From Durusdinium trenchii (lineage: Eukaryota > Sar > Dinophyceae > Suessiales > Symbiodiniaceae): DNA of 64,000 bases. Shown here one piece after another: positions 53,101-60,152 of this stretch. The notes under the pieces are model-generated. The model did not search any database. It was not told the origin of the DNA and worked only from the letters and a program-made list of their open reading frames with translations. The first letter of the stretch is position 1. Every line of letters starts with the position of its first letter. The position numbers were made by a program, and so were the translations under genes. Where the stretch lies: positions 918,026 through 982,025 of the forward strand of contig CAXAMN010004113.1 of assembly GCA_963970005.1 (NCBI GenBank), written 5' to 3'.

Positions 53101-54400
53101 ATCGGAATGATTCTTCACGCGCACTTCTCAGTAGTATAAAAATCAGTGCGTAGATCTGATACATCAGTGTATTGATGTGGTGACAGACCGCTGGTGCTTG
53201 CCCAGGATCATGGTGATTTTGGCTACCTTCTTGGGTCTCTTGGGGATCTTGTGCACCTCAGCTTTGGTCCTCTCCCGCTCCTCCTGCCCCTCCACAGGAG
53301 AGTATGGCTGAAGTTATGAGGGGGTATCATAGTTTTAACATGTTTTAACTACATACAACCACATACATGGCCCCAACAAGACACAGGAACTTTATGGATC
53401 TATCTTGTGATTTTTCAAGCCTCAGTTTGAGAGACAAGGAAGTGACAACAACATAACGGAAATTATATAATATTATATAGCCAATTTTAAACTATAATTC
53501 GCCGCGGTGTGGTAGTTAGTCTTATTTAGGTTAGGCAAATAGCACCCAAACCCAAACAAAACATTAGTGCAGCATCGTCACGTTCACGTGGTTTCTGATT
53601 ATGATGCTATGTCACATTTAAAAAGGGACCTTCCCTGAACAATCCGCAATGATTTGGAATTAAGAACTCATGGCATAGACGGTTTTCAACCTTCAGCCAA
53701 GTGGTCATTTTCATAGCAATCTCATACTAGTTCCTTTTTCGTCCCCTCCTTGCGGACACCGAATTGCAGGACTGAAGTTGCTGCATTTGGGCGACCGAAT
53801 TCAGGCTGCCAGGATTTCCACCGCCCTGCTTCTGGGCGAAGAGATGTCGCCGAGATCGCGTGGAGAAGGGGCGAACGCTGAGAGAAGGGGCGCCGGGTGG
53901 TCCTGTCATGTTCTTTCTGCCCCGGGGATCCACAGGCCGAACCTCAGAAGGTACGACTGGGCCCTCCAAGCCGGCATAAATAGTGTATAGTCTTCAATCA
54001 CCTTCGCGGAAGTTATGTGGATCCATAGGGCTAGAGAACCAAACTTGGACAGAAATGGGCCGGTTTTGCTTGAAGCACCCCTGTAAAGACTTCGGGCCAA
54101 AAAGCACCTCCAATTGATGATGCGTTTTTGGGAAGGCGCGCCGATGCCTGACAAAAAGTAATTAAGTATAGAGGTTTCGGCATATTTCGGTCACACAGTC
54201 CCCGACCTATGCGGTGGGCACGTTTGAAAGTGTTGCTGAGGAAAGATTGTGCAAAGGGGCTCTTGGAGATTGAAGTTTCTCATTTGGACAAGACTCTCGA
54301 AGACATGAACACCTATGATTTAGAAGCTCTTGCTGCCACTATCACTTTGGTGTCCATGGAGCCTCAGCTGAAGCGCGTTCTGTGTAGTTTGATTAGCTGC
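32043..54400 (+). CDS. gene B: receptor-like protein, binding domain + GCC + multi-pass
   Basis: Large multi-exon gene. Recognised exons: 32043-32168 signal peptide; about 32207-32270; 33825-34050; 35500-35625; 38176-38310; 38573-38695; 40390-40485; 41203-41270; 42414-42520; 42830-42905; 43161-43238; 43702-43787; 44840-44970; 45180-45207; 45558-45681; 45886-46000; 46547-46710; 47002-47128; 48313-48360; 48552-48615; 49007-49105; 49622-49710; 49985-50080; 51258-51370; 51885-51960; 54241-54370. Splices 43238/43702, 43787/44840 and 44970/45180 were checked and are in phase. Order: secretion signal, a domain recalling the OpuAC-type glycine-betaine binding fold (inference), GCC2/GCC3-like Cys-rich exons, then about eight membrane segments and an acidic tail. 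This is the layout of a surface receptor or ligand-gated membrane protein; ligand unknown. A and C are paralogues. Later 3' exons may exist. Confidence 0.65.
33825..34050 (+). CDS. gene B exon(s), FYALAGC-type binding-domain segment
   Basis: Reads GYKVQKMLDGFFGSDTFFAL, AGCRSPTNLSDRGCGVDGEM and AHVAVEGWTEGE. The 271-residue open frame containing it (33293-34108) is not a single gene: upstream sequence is intron-like. I recall similar strings in dinoflagellate proteins with periplasmic-binding-like domains; that is memory, not a search. Confidence 0.5.
34389..34489. mobile_element. H2 palindromic MITE-like element, copy b
   Basis: CCCTAGGGATCCAAGCACCT on the left and ACGACTGGATCCCTAGGG on the right. 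It shares the interior GACTTGGACCCTCCAAACCT with copy a. The two arms use alternative AAG/AGTCG variants of the terminus. In an intron of gene B. Confidence 0.8.
35500..35625 (+). CDS. gene B exon, NLGNMGYQG segment
   Basis: Reads NLGNMGYQGESSSFVARSVQ then EIRCQIDHLESFRKEE. Globular, no membrane helix. Placed in gene B by position and its similarity in style to neighbouring binding-domain exons. Confidence 0.45.
   Translation, partial: ELGKYGLPGRKFFICRPERPGDTLSNRSSRVLPERGKFRCL
35796..35900. mobile_element. H2 palindromic MITE-like element, copy a
   Basis: Arms 35796-35823 (TCCCTAGGGATCCAAGTACC...) and 35873-35900 match at 26 of 28 positions; the outer 20 bp are perfect. The terminus TCCCTAGGGA is itself palindromic, and a further internal hairpin (CCAAGTACC...GGTACTTGG) follows the left end. 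No coding capacity. In an intron of gene B. Confidence 0.85.
36498..36600. mobile_element. H1 hairpin element, copy b
   Basis: Arms 36498-36525 (CACTCCCTGGAACTAACATG...) and 36573-36600 match at 25 of 28 positions. The loop contains CTACAAACAGGTGG. CACTCCC/GGGAGTG define both ends, so this copy shows the full length of about 103 bp. A partial copy starts at about 36832 (CACTCCCGAAAACACCAG). Confidence 0.85.
36620..38170. other. gene B intron with CAAA repeat
   Basis: Holds a (CAAA)n/(CAAG) microsatellite at 37575-37645 and nothing that I can call an exon. Confidence 0.5.
38176..38310 (+). CDS. gene B exon, CIPFITGGAGW segment
   Basis: After GGGCAG|GTGATC; reads VIGRCFDGYFWYAPVCRTQG, SSKCIPFITGGAGWAFQETF and QKAT. 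Cys-containing and soluble. In phase and style it continues into the next exon (PLAWAV...WKPDPTF). Inferred part of the extracellular binding domain. Confidence 0.6.
38573..38695 (+). CDS. gene B exon, FYWWKPDPTF segment
   Basis: After CCCGCAG|GCG; reads TFLGMPLAWAVGSNWESYST then LPMELTTIFYWWKPDPTFL. The aromatic WW.PDP element recalls the ligand box of OpuAC/ProX-type glycine betaine binding proteins. That is an inference from memory; a profile search would decide. Confidence 0.6.
40390..40485 (+). CDS. gene B exon, LAPDIEEFMKGF segment
   Basis: Reads DLSTLAPDIEEFMKGFMVDI KDVDEIM. Helical and charged, as in the C-terminal lobe of binding-protein-like domains. Borders not resolved. Confidence 0.45.
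41203..41270 (+). CDS. gene B exon, WLPDKTKCF segment
   Basis: After CCGTTAG|GTGG; reads WRKWLPDKTKCFARYGLYNE KV. Inferred end of the binding domain, just before the Cys-rich repeats. Confidence 0.5.
41375..41815. repeat. GGGTGCTGGTGCT minisatellite
   Basis: Irregular tandem of GGGTGCCGGTGCCGGGTGCT blocks alternating with GAGCTGGCTGTGCGCGTGGT GGAGACAGG blocks. All three + frames and minus frames stay open through it by composition, so those frames were not called. In an intron of gene B. Confidence 0.85.
42414..42905 (+). CDS. gene B exons, first GCC-like Cys-rich segments
   Basis: Two pieces. 42414-42520: FVESRTNPQDLTCQICPPGS then FSEQMKDQRAE. 42830-42905: RTLQEDAGCMSCADGEKGTA. CQICPPGS(F) is the typical start of a GCC2/GCC3 (ephrin-receptor-like) Cys-rich motif. 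The intervening intron ends are not defined. Confidence 0.5.
43161..43238 (+). CDS. gene B exon, GCC repeat CDPCPKGEYQDETG
   Basis: Acceptor GGCAG|GTCTC and donor AAAAG|GTCTC. Reads VSGASTECDPCPKGEYQDET GSNSCKR. Joined to 43702 it gives SCKRCGFGKYQ, restoring a Cys-x2-Cys pair across the junction. Confidence 0.75.
43702..43787 (+). CDS. gene B exon, GCC repeat CTQCPAGTTT
   Basis: Acceptor CCCAAG|GTG and donor CACG|GTCGC. Reads CGFGKYQDARGARNCTQCPA GTTTVGWHG. GKYQD..G...C..CPAGTTT is the canonical GCC2/GCC3-like pattern. In phase with 44840. Confidence 0.75.
44046..44135. repeat. H1 hairpin element, copy c
   Basis: AACATGGAACCTGAAA (44055-44070) and its exact complement (44112-44127), inside longer imperfect arms. 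CACAAACCAGTGG loop as in copy a. Within the 43788-44839 intron of gene B. Confidence 0.8.
44840..44970 (+). CDS. gene B exon, CSEGLQCPF segment
   Basis: After ACTCAG|GTCCC; reads PFECVACSEGLQCPFSSS, LQTGEATLGPQYVPHVLGGY and FS. Corresponds to the first exon of A, which continues without an intron into SDSQDPVSIYKC. Confidence 0.75.
44971..45179 (+). other. B-specific intron 1 with GA-AG borders
   Basis: 209-bp intron absent from gene A. It starts GAGCCTTGG and ends TTGCTGAG; the next exon starts GATCCTGAA, so GAGCCT/GATCCT form a near direct repeat. Removing it gives GGYFSDPEEPLMIYKC, the same length as EGYWSDSQDPVSIYKC of A. Confidence 0.7.
45180..45681 (+). CDS. gene B exons, IYKC and CPGGKPGEC segments
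   Basis: 45180 to about 45207: DPEEPLMIYKC, with a possible GC donor (TGCC|GCTGG). 45558 to about 45681: GRPGKHCPGGKPGECSGGRV then NKPCASCPQGQTWNGKQCKA C after GCCAAG|GTAGG. Direct counterpart of A 3159-3284. Confidence 0.7.
45886..46000 (+). CDS. gene B exon, first membrane helix
   Basis: Reads KVTGLLISLAVLLKAYDFVD then SKARAEPSPFQVT. The first clearly hydrophobic segment after the Cys-rich region. Counterpart of A 3490-3580. Confidence 0.65.
46547..46710 (+). CDS. gene B exon, IAVFGLMSVDW membrane segment
   Basis: After CACACAG|GTGGGG; reads VGKIASSIAINVVQNIAVFG, LMSVDWTNTVASTSRSLRFI and LLDLDQLSLS. Counterpart of A 5197-5365. Confidence 0.75.
47002..47128 (+). CDS. gene B exon, membrane segment
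   Basis: After CTTCTTCAG|GTTGC; reads LIGHGNLFRFVVSGLLLPGA then TLVLILRWAAMRFKSPG. Counterpart of A 5613-5725. Confidence 0.7.
48313..48615 (+). CDS. gene B mini-exon and VGFATLSALSLQP exon
   Basis: 48313-48360: VWKFFKTVNTIGTLLQ, followed by GTGAG. 48552-48615: VGFATLSALSLQPLMCYRHP N, ending in AATG before the B-specific intron 2. Counterparts of A 6036-6090 and the first part of A 6724-6895. Confidence 0.7.
48616..49006 (+). other. B-specific intron 2 with GA-AG borders
   Basis: 391-bp intron absent from gene A. It starts GATTCTTTG and ends ATCTAAG; the next exon starts GATCCCTG, so GAT(T/C)C is repeated at both ends. Removal gives HPNGSLSLLKYPST, the same length as HPNGLHSILKYPST in A. 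It contains imperfect inverted and direct repeats of CCATATTGATCCAAAGAGAT at 48795-48900. Confidence 0.8.
49007..49105 (+). CDS. gene B exon, LKYPSTFCGD segment
   Basis: Reads SLSLLKYPSTFCGDSEQIIM then VVFGMVLRLGKG. Second half of the undivided A exon 6724-6895. Confidence 0.75.
49622..50080 (+). CDS. gene B exons, two membrane segments
   Basis: 49622 to about 49710: ALMAIFVCGFFVTCSWAIWK LPAWS after CCATCAG|GCC. 49985 to about 50080: VQAFTFLSSKFRLDVWYFGL LLLLG after CGACAG|GTG. Both match A exons 7244 and 7517 closely. Confidence 0.75.
50460..50563. mobile_element. H2 element, copy c (diverged)
   Basis: GGGGATCCAGTCGTGCCTTG at the left and GGGGTCCAGTCGTACCGAAC near 50512, with the shared interior GAAGGTGATGTGTTCGACAC. 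Diverged H2 copy in an intron of gene B, beside an H1-like arm (GGTCCATTTTCAGGTTTTAT) at about 50600. Confidence 0.6.
50894..51001. mobile_element. H2 element, copy d
   Basis: Starts CCCTAGGGGTCCAGGGGAAC and ends ATGACTGAATCCCTAGGG. Same length class (about 108 bp) as copies a and b, interior GTAGGTGTTGAGGGTCCAAG. Confidence 0.75.
51258..51960 (+). CDS. gene B exons, VWPWKASVLNVADTA and FAETFSAVILG
   Basis: 51258 to about 51370: VALGSITILLYQSILLRVWP WKASVLNVADTACSHL after GAGGCAG|GTGG. 51885 to about 51960: SASDEDFAETFSAVILGAFG. Both exons are present in A and C. An H1-like hairpin (GGAAGTGGAAAACCACCTGT) lies between at 51661-51770. Confidence 0.7.
52330..52570. repeat. 24-bp TTCTGGCATATCTTCTGACA minisatellite
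   Basis: Alternating TTCTGGCATATC and TTCTGACATTCT units. On the minus strand it reads as repeated DMPE/RMSE peptides, an artefact. It is followed to 52735 by three GTTGAGGTCCGGC repeats. In an intron of gene B. Confidence 0.85.
52870..53055 (+). CDS. possible gene B exon
   Basis: Open frame WELQKDLRSSVSGLLFFLLG then VQVCQCRSAFLL, hydrophobic near the end. It lies between recognised exons of B but has no match in A or C, so it is a weak call. Confidence 0.25.
53921..54030. mobile_element. H2 element, copy e
   Basis: CCCGGGGATCCACAGGCCGA on the left and GTTATGTGGATCCATAGGG on the right, with interior GAAGGTACGACTGGGCCCTC. About 110 bp; termini more diverged than in copies a and b. Confidence 0.7.
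54241..54370 (+). CDS. gene B distal exon, NTYDLEAL segment
   Basis: After TTGCTGAG|GAAAG; reads KDCAKGLLEIEVSHLDKTLE then DMNTYDLEALAATITLVSME. Matches A 11384 and C 17956. Acidic, likely cytoplasmic. Confidence 0.7.
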
Positions 54401-56232
54401 ACTCACGCAGTTGGCGGACCATGAACTCGACTGAACTGTGGGTGAGCTTCACAAGCATTCAACCAACAACATGATATCATATATCTCGCATGTTTGAGTG
54501 ACCGTTGGGTGGACGCAGACTAGTGGACACTGTGTGCACAAACAGCGCACTATAGACAGTGCTCTAGATCCGAAGTTCACAATCCAATCAAAAACATGAT
54601 TGAATCCTTGTATGTATATATATATATATCCCTACAGTTCCAATCACCTCCACCTCCGTGGTTTCGATGGTGGTTGGTGTAGGTCAACAGGGGGGTTCAA
54701 CAACCTCCGTTTCGCGCCAGGAGCCCTGGGCCTAGGGGATGGTCGGAGCTTATTCTTTGGTCCGTTGGCAAGCCTGGACCGGACGGAGGGACCTTCCACT
54801 CTTCGGACGATGGTCAACACCGGATCGGTTGGCTTCGTTCGTAACGTCACAGACCGGATTCATGTGTACGTGCTTGTTCATTCCCTCAAGGTTCATCACC
54901 TGAAGGGGAAAATGCATACTTCAATCATCAATCGGTATGTGTTGGATGTTCCATTGTTACTTGTTCTTTTCTGCATACAACTATCCGTGAAATAATCTAC
55001 TTGCGTGTGCCATGCATGTGTGGAAGCTCGAATGTGGCACCGTCAGGAAGTTTTGGCGGACACGCAGTACAACTTCAACGACCGAGTGGCCCTGCAGGTC
55101 AGGGTTCATCAGTTCATATTCAGTGCCTATAGTTGCCAATCAAGTGCTCTTAGGACGGAGCCACAGAGAGCTTCTTCACCACTTGCTGGTTCTTCTCCAG
55201 ACCTTAAAATCAGACCCCGGTGCTTGCAGGCAGTCAGCCGCCGCACGCGCCTGACGCGCGTGAGCCAAGTCACTGCGGCGAAACGGTCGAAGCCTGGCGT
55301 GAGGCGCATGAGAGAGCAATACAGAGATATGCCATGAGCCACACCCAAAGCTGCGTTAATTGCTTTAGCATGTGCCATTGGATCCACATACCCTGCGATT
55401 GGAGACAATTCCGTGGTAGAGGTTCTTACCTCATAGCCACTTACTTGGTCATTTGGTGAAATGAGAGAAACTTGAGGAGTAGTGTGAAATAAGATCTATA
55501 GGTTGCAATTACTGTAAGGGTTGTAGAAAGTCAATTTCAATCTATTTCAGTATTTCGGCCTATCCTTTGAGAGTCCAACTATTTTATGTCATATCACTCA
55601 TTTGTTGATGTTCTAGTTTTTCACTCTCTCTCTCTCTCTAGGTTTGGAAGCACCATGAATCACGTCTTCAGCCAAGTCCAGAAAGACCGGCTGAGGATGC
55701 GATTGTCGGTCAAAGACCAGCCCATGGACCCACATCAGGAGCCCCGAAAAGAGAGGGTACACGACCAGACTGGCATGTTTGAAAAACAAAAAAGATCAAA
55801 CACATTGACCCCTGAGACATCCTGAAACCATCCTGAAACCATCCTTAATGTATATATATATATAAATCTGTCAGTCTCATGGAGTGTTTGGGGTTTTGGA
55901 GGCAGGTCGACCTGGGAGACAGTTCAAGCATCAAGCCGTTTTTCACCCCATTCGTTGGCCCCCTTGTTGTTTTTTGCCGCACGTATTCCGTGTCCACTAC
56001 TGACCTTGTGATATGATTTTGCATGCATATGTCGATGTATGGAAGTCTCATCATGAGTGATTGCCGGGGGGTCAGGCAGCGAGCAAAGGCTCGAACGCAA
56101 CGTCCAAGCCTTTGATCAAATGATATCAAAGAATATCAAAGACTTGACCTGGGTTGGTCCAACTGTTTTTTTCGTATATCTTTAGGACCCTGCTGACTAT
56201 CATGAAACGTGGACAAACAATTTGTTTGGCGG

Positions 56233-56392
56233 GAAGAGAGGGCTCTTCCAGGGGGTTGACATGCTCTTCCGGGGGGTTGACATGCTCTTCCAGGGGATTG
56301 ACATGCTCCTCCGGCGGGTTGACATGCTCTTCCAGGGAGTTGACATGCTCTTCCGGGGGGTTTACATGCTCTTCCAGGGGGTTGTCTTCAGG
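56233..56392. repeat. 21-bp minisatellite
   Basis: Seven or so units of GGGTTGACATGCTCTTCCGG with small changes, 21-bp period. The minus-strand translation is EEHVNPP/EEHVNPL repeats; not called as a gene because the unit length alone explains the open frame. Confidence 0.85.
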
Positions 56393-57463
56393 ATCTAGGG
56401 GAGAAATCAGATGTGCTTTGATGAAGACTTTGAGCGGACAAAACGCCAACTCTGCGAAGACGAAACACTCTTGGGGTGGTTTTGTGCGTCAATGTAGGCA
56501 TATGGCATATTCTGGCATACATGGAGTGCAGTGTTTTCGTTTGTTCATCAGAGTGGTCCGGTCCCTTTGTAGAGACTCGGCAGCTCCACGAGAAATGCTC
56601 CGCTCCGCACAAACACATCACATGGTTTTGTGTGGTTCACCCCCTCTTCGTAAAGGAAAGTCGTCTTCCTTTCAGTGCCATGCCATCCACTTCCATGTGA
56701 TGTGTTTGTCCAAGTGTTACTCACCAGTTCTGGGCCTCAAAACCTTCATACTCCAGACTTGGGCCTCCAACTCGCCCAACCCGCAGTCCCACTGGGCAAG
56801 ACGGACAAACAGTACAAGCTACCACCCGGTAGTTCTTATGCTTTGGTCCCCTAGGGCTTCAACCACATCCTCAGAAGACAGACCCTAGACCTGGAGCCCC
56901 TACACCCGGTGTAGGAATCTTTGATCTTTGGGATCGTTGGGGGCCCTACAAATTGCTGAAATACTTGGTGATGAGACCCTCCACTGAGACCCTGCACTTG
57001 AGCCGAAGTTCGGGCCGTCGGCCCCTACTCTCTCGCCAGGAGGCTGAAGAGCACCGAGAGGAGCACCTGGAGGCGCGGCGGCTGACGCGCAGAATCCGCA
57101 GGCGTCCGAGGCATCACTGTCTTGGATGCTTCCTGTCGTGGTGCAAAAGACCACATGTACTATATCATATTATATTATTACAGCAGATGTTAAACGTGTA
57201 TTATATCATAAGTATGTTTAGTATATACATATATATATATAGTATACAGTAATCTGTATATATATATATATGTATGTGTGTAAAGTATATAGGTATATAC
57301 ATTAAGATGAATCCGTGCATAACTGTGCAAACAACATACAGTGCATGTACTTATCATCCAGGCATCCAGGAATGGCAGGGATGTCCTCACAAGCTTCTTT
57401 GGGATCCAACTAGTCCGGTCCAACTGGGAGGCTTGACAGCGATTGACGACCACAGGTTAACGG

Positions 57464-57550
57464 CACTCCCGAAAACTCACTTGGACCCTGAGAATGGCAC
57501 CCAGAAAGGGAAGAAACATCTTGCATTTTCTTCTACAAACAGGGGGTGAA
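57464..57550. repeat. H1 hairpin element, partial copy
   Basis: Left end CACTCCCGAAAACTCACTTG GACCCTGAGAATGG as in copy a, then TTCTACAAACAGGGGG in place of the loop. The right arm is lost. Confidence 0.6.
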
Positions 57551-58834
57551 CAGAGCAGTATGCATCGTCCTGCTTGTTGGACCTTTTTCCCACCAAAGCA
57601 TGGGACCAGCGCGGGAGCTGGCTGGACACGTTGTTCTTTTGGGTTCGTATCTCGATGTTTGCCCCAGGGGGGTACAGCCCCACTCTCTTTCAGGGACTAC
57701 GAGTGAAACCTGTGCGACCGGTCATGAGGGAATGACCCCTCACGAATTCCTCATTCTCTAGCGTCCTTGCTCCGTTCGTAGCGATGCCCTTTGCTCCGTT
57801 CGTAGATCCAGTAGCGTCCTTGCTCCTAGTCCTAGTAGTACGGCCAGGAGCCCCTAGTAGCTTCTTGTTCCTACGTAGAGCACCAGTCTGTTCTTTTTCT
57901 TCGGCCTTGTTTCGCACACTGCTGGTGTCGAGCGGATGACGCTGGTGAGGAAGACGCTGGTCAGCGGACGGAGGCTGCGAGCAAGACTCGTGTGAGGCTT
58001 TAGGGTCCGCTAATGGTTTCGCTCCTTATGGAGCGTTCAGCGTTCCGAAGTTCCAGGTATTTTGGAAGTGCCATCAAGTGCTATCAAGTGCCCAACATTT
58101 TAGTCCGTTTTTTTCATGTTTGGTTTTGTTTGAACAGGAGTCCCTAAGATGTTTTATCAACACCCCGGTCTATGAGCCATGAGGTGAGGAAAGATTCCAT
58201 GGAGACCTGAAACCAAGTGTCGCGCTTCAGCGAGATGGGAATCCACGGAAATTGGACTTATGCGGAATTGGGGGATAATTTTGGATCAAATTGGCTTCAT
58301 TCACTGATTTGGTCACTGTTCATTGGCTGCTGGTGGTTATTCTTTTTAGTGTAATGATGATTAATGATGTTTCTTGTGTTCACTTTTTCGCAGTTCTTCC
58401 CTCTCGATGCCCATGCCAACAGCACAGGGACAGGTGTCCCAAATCCCGCAGCAACCATGGATCCAACCACCTCAATTAGCACTCCTTTTTGCCCTCACGA
58501 GAGCGGTGGGGTTCCGTAGCGAGAGTGTCATAATCGAATGGCTTAGGGGTGGTATATGTTCATGTATGTTCGATTCGATTCTTTAGCGTTGGGAATCAAA
58601 TGGCTTGGTGATGGCTTAGTATTGAATGGCTTGGGGCCTGGCTTAGGGATGGTATGTCCACTGCCATTGTACATCACTGCGCGCTATTTGTGTTCGATTC
58701 AATTTGGGTCAGCTACTCGATCAAGTCCATACCCGACTGCACCGTGAGATCTGTACGTAATAAGGGGAGGTGAGATGCAAAGATCCATGGCCATCCTGTG
58801 ATATCCTGTGCATGGGTGAATTTGTGAATGAAAA

Positions 58835-58866
<32 letters not shown>

Positions 58867-58961
58867 TAGCTAGAAGGAAAGATAGCGTCGACCGATAGCG
58901 TTACGTGTCGGCTACGCAGTGGTGCGGCTCCAAAGAAGGGTTTGGGGCCAGGGTGCGCGCC

Positions 58962-60152
58962 ATGGACCATGGGGCACTTCCGCCGGCAGTGCGGATTTTG
59001 CTCCACGAAGGCTGGCAGCTCTCGACGGTGGCGTTCTTCCACCGCATGCCGGATGAAGAGATCCGGTCAATGCTGCCGGTCATGGCGCGAGCATGGACTC
59101 CAGGTGAGATGGACGGCTTGCGGCACGAGGCGAAGCGCCAGAAGCGGTTGATGGACATCGAGGACGGCGCCTTCTACCACCACCAGAAGTTGCTGTACAA
59201 GGACGCATCCATGGTGGAGAAGACCATCGGCAACCTGGCTTCAACGGTTTCGGAGGTTGGCACTTCGCTGGTGCTCGCCAGAAAGACGATGCCCAGGGTG
59301 ACATGGAAGTCCCACCTGCAGAAAGCCTTGGCCAATGCACCAGACGACCAACACCGGGCCAAGGCAGAGGAGAAAGAACGTCAGCGGTGGATTGGCGAGC
59401 TCATGAAGTTGCTCGAGGAGGCTGGCTTCTTGGACAGCGTTGCGAGGGATCCTGAGGCCACGAAACAGTTGGCTTTGAGGGTGGCGGCAGGCAGGAGGGC
59501 ATCGACGTTGAGACAACATGTCAAGTATGGTAGAAGGGTTCAGGTCTACATGGTGTCCATCTACGGCACCGCATGGCTCAGGTCGCCAGGTGATTTCATA
59601 GGGTACGTGGCCCTACTTCTCGAAGAACCTTGCGGTCGTAGTGTGCCAGGGTCTTTGTTCAAGTGTGTGGCATTTCTCGAAGCCGCAGCCGAGGTGTCCC
59701 CCGAGGAGCGACTGTCCAACGCGCAGTCCATTCACAACTACCTCAAGGAGATCGAGCAGGGCATGACCTGGAAGGCACGGCAGAGGAACAAGGCAGCTCG
59801 CATTCCGGTGGAGGTTGTCAGAGCTTGGGAAGTCGGGGTCCTCGACGTGACCCTCCAGTCCTTCAAGAGGGTCTTCTGCTTGTATAAGTTAATTAAACTT
59901 TGGGGGGGGCTTCGCTCGCATGACAGCCAAGGAGTCCCTCCCTCCACGATGGAGTTTGATCCCTTGGCGGGCCTCCAGGGGGAGATCTTGAGGGCCAAAA
60001 CAACGGGGGTTGGCCGCCGAGTAGAAGTGGTCCAGTTCCACGTGGCCGCCGATGCTTGGCCAGTGCACAAGGACTGGTTGAAGGTGGGCCTCCAGCTGTT
60101 CATGACCATGAACAAGGACATCGCCATGGAGAAGAGGGATTTCATGATGTGA
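58962..60152 (+). CDS. tyrosine recombinase, N-terminal and first catalytic part
   Basis: 396 residues from the first ATG (58962); the frame is open from 58905. A helical N-terminal region (EKERQRWIGELMKLLEEAGF) is followed by a core-binding-like region (STLRQHVKYGRRVQVYMVSI). The catalytic start is KLWGGLRSHDSQG (Arg at 59913) and AKTTGVGRRVEV (Lys at 59997). The frame stops at 60152 just before the rest of the catalytic domain, which continues in another frame. Family: phage-integrase-type tyrosine recombinase as used by DIRS and Crypton elements; it would integrate circular element DNA. Broken by frameshift, so probably inactive unless the shifts are assembly errors. Confidence 0.75.
   Translation: MDHGALPPAVRILLHEGWQLSTVAFFHRMPDEEIRSMLPVMARAWTPGEMDGLRHEAKRQKRLMDIEDGAFYHHQKLLYKDASMVEKTIGNLASTVSEVGTSLVLARKTMPRVTWKSHLQKALANAPDDQHRAKAEEKERQRWIGELMKLLEEAGFLDSVARDPEATKQLALRVAAGRRASTLRQHVKYGRRVQVYMVSIYGTAWLRSPGDFIGYVALLLEEPCGRSVPGSLFKCVAFLEAAAEVSPEERLSNAQSIHNYLKEIEQGMTWKARQRNKAARIPVEVVRAWEVGVLDVTLQSFKRVFCLYKLIKLWGGLRSHDSQGVPPSTMEFDPLAGLQGEILRAKTTGVGRRVEVVQFHVAADAWPVHKDWLKVGLQLFMTMNKDIAMEKRDFMM

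Larger units (their letters stand above)
54430..58850. other. region after gene B with weak exon candidates
   Basis: Candidate pieces without paralogue support: 55025-55098 (ARMWHRQEVLADTQYNFNDR), 55640-55790 (MNHVFSQVQKDRLRMRLSVK) and 56960-57130 (Arg/Glu-rich SRQEAEEHREEHLEARRLTR). They could be cytoplasmic exons of gene B. TA tracts at 54617, 55850, 57225-57270 and 58840-58866. No other gene seen. Confidence 0.35.

Noticed and set aside
56126-56449. Minus-strand protein of EEHVNPP repeats
   Set aside because: 21-bp minisatellite; the multiple-of-three unit explains the open frame.
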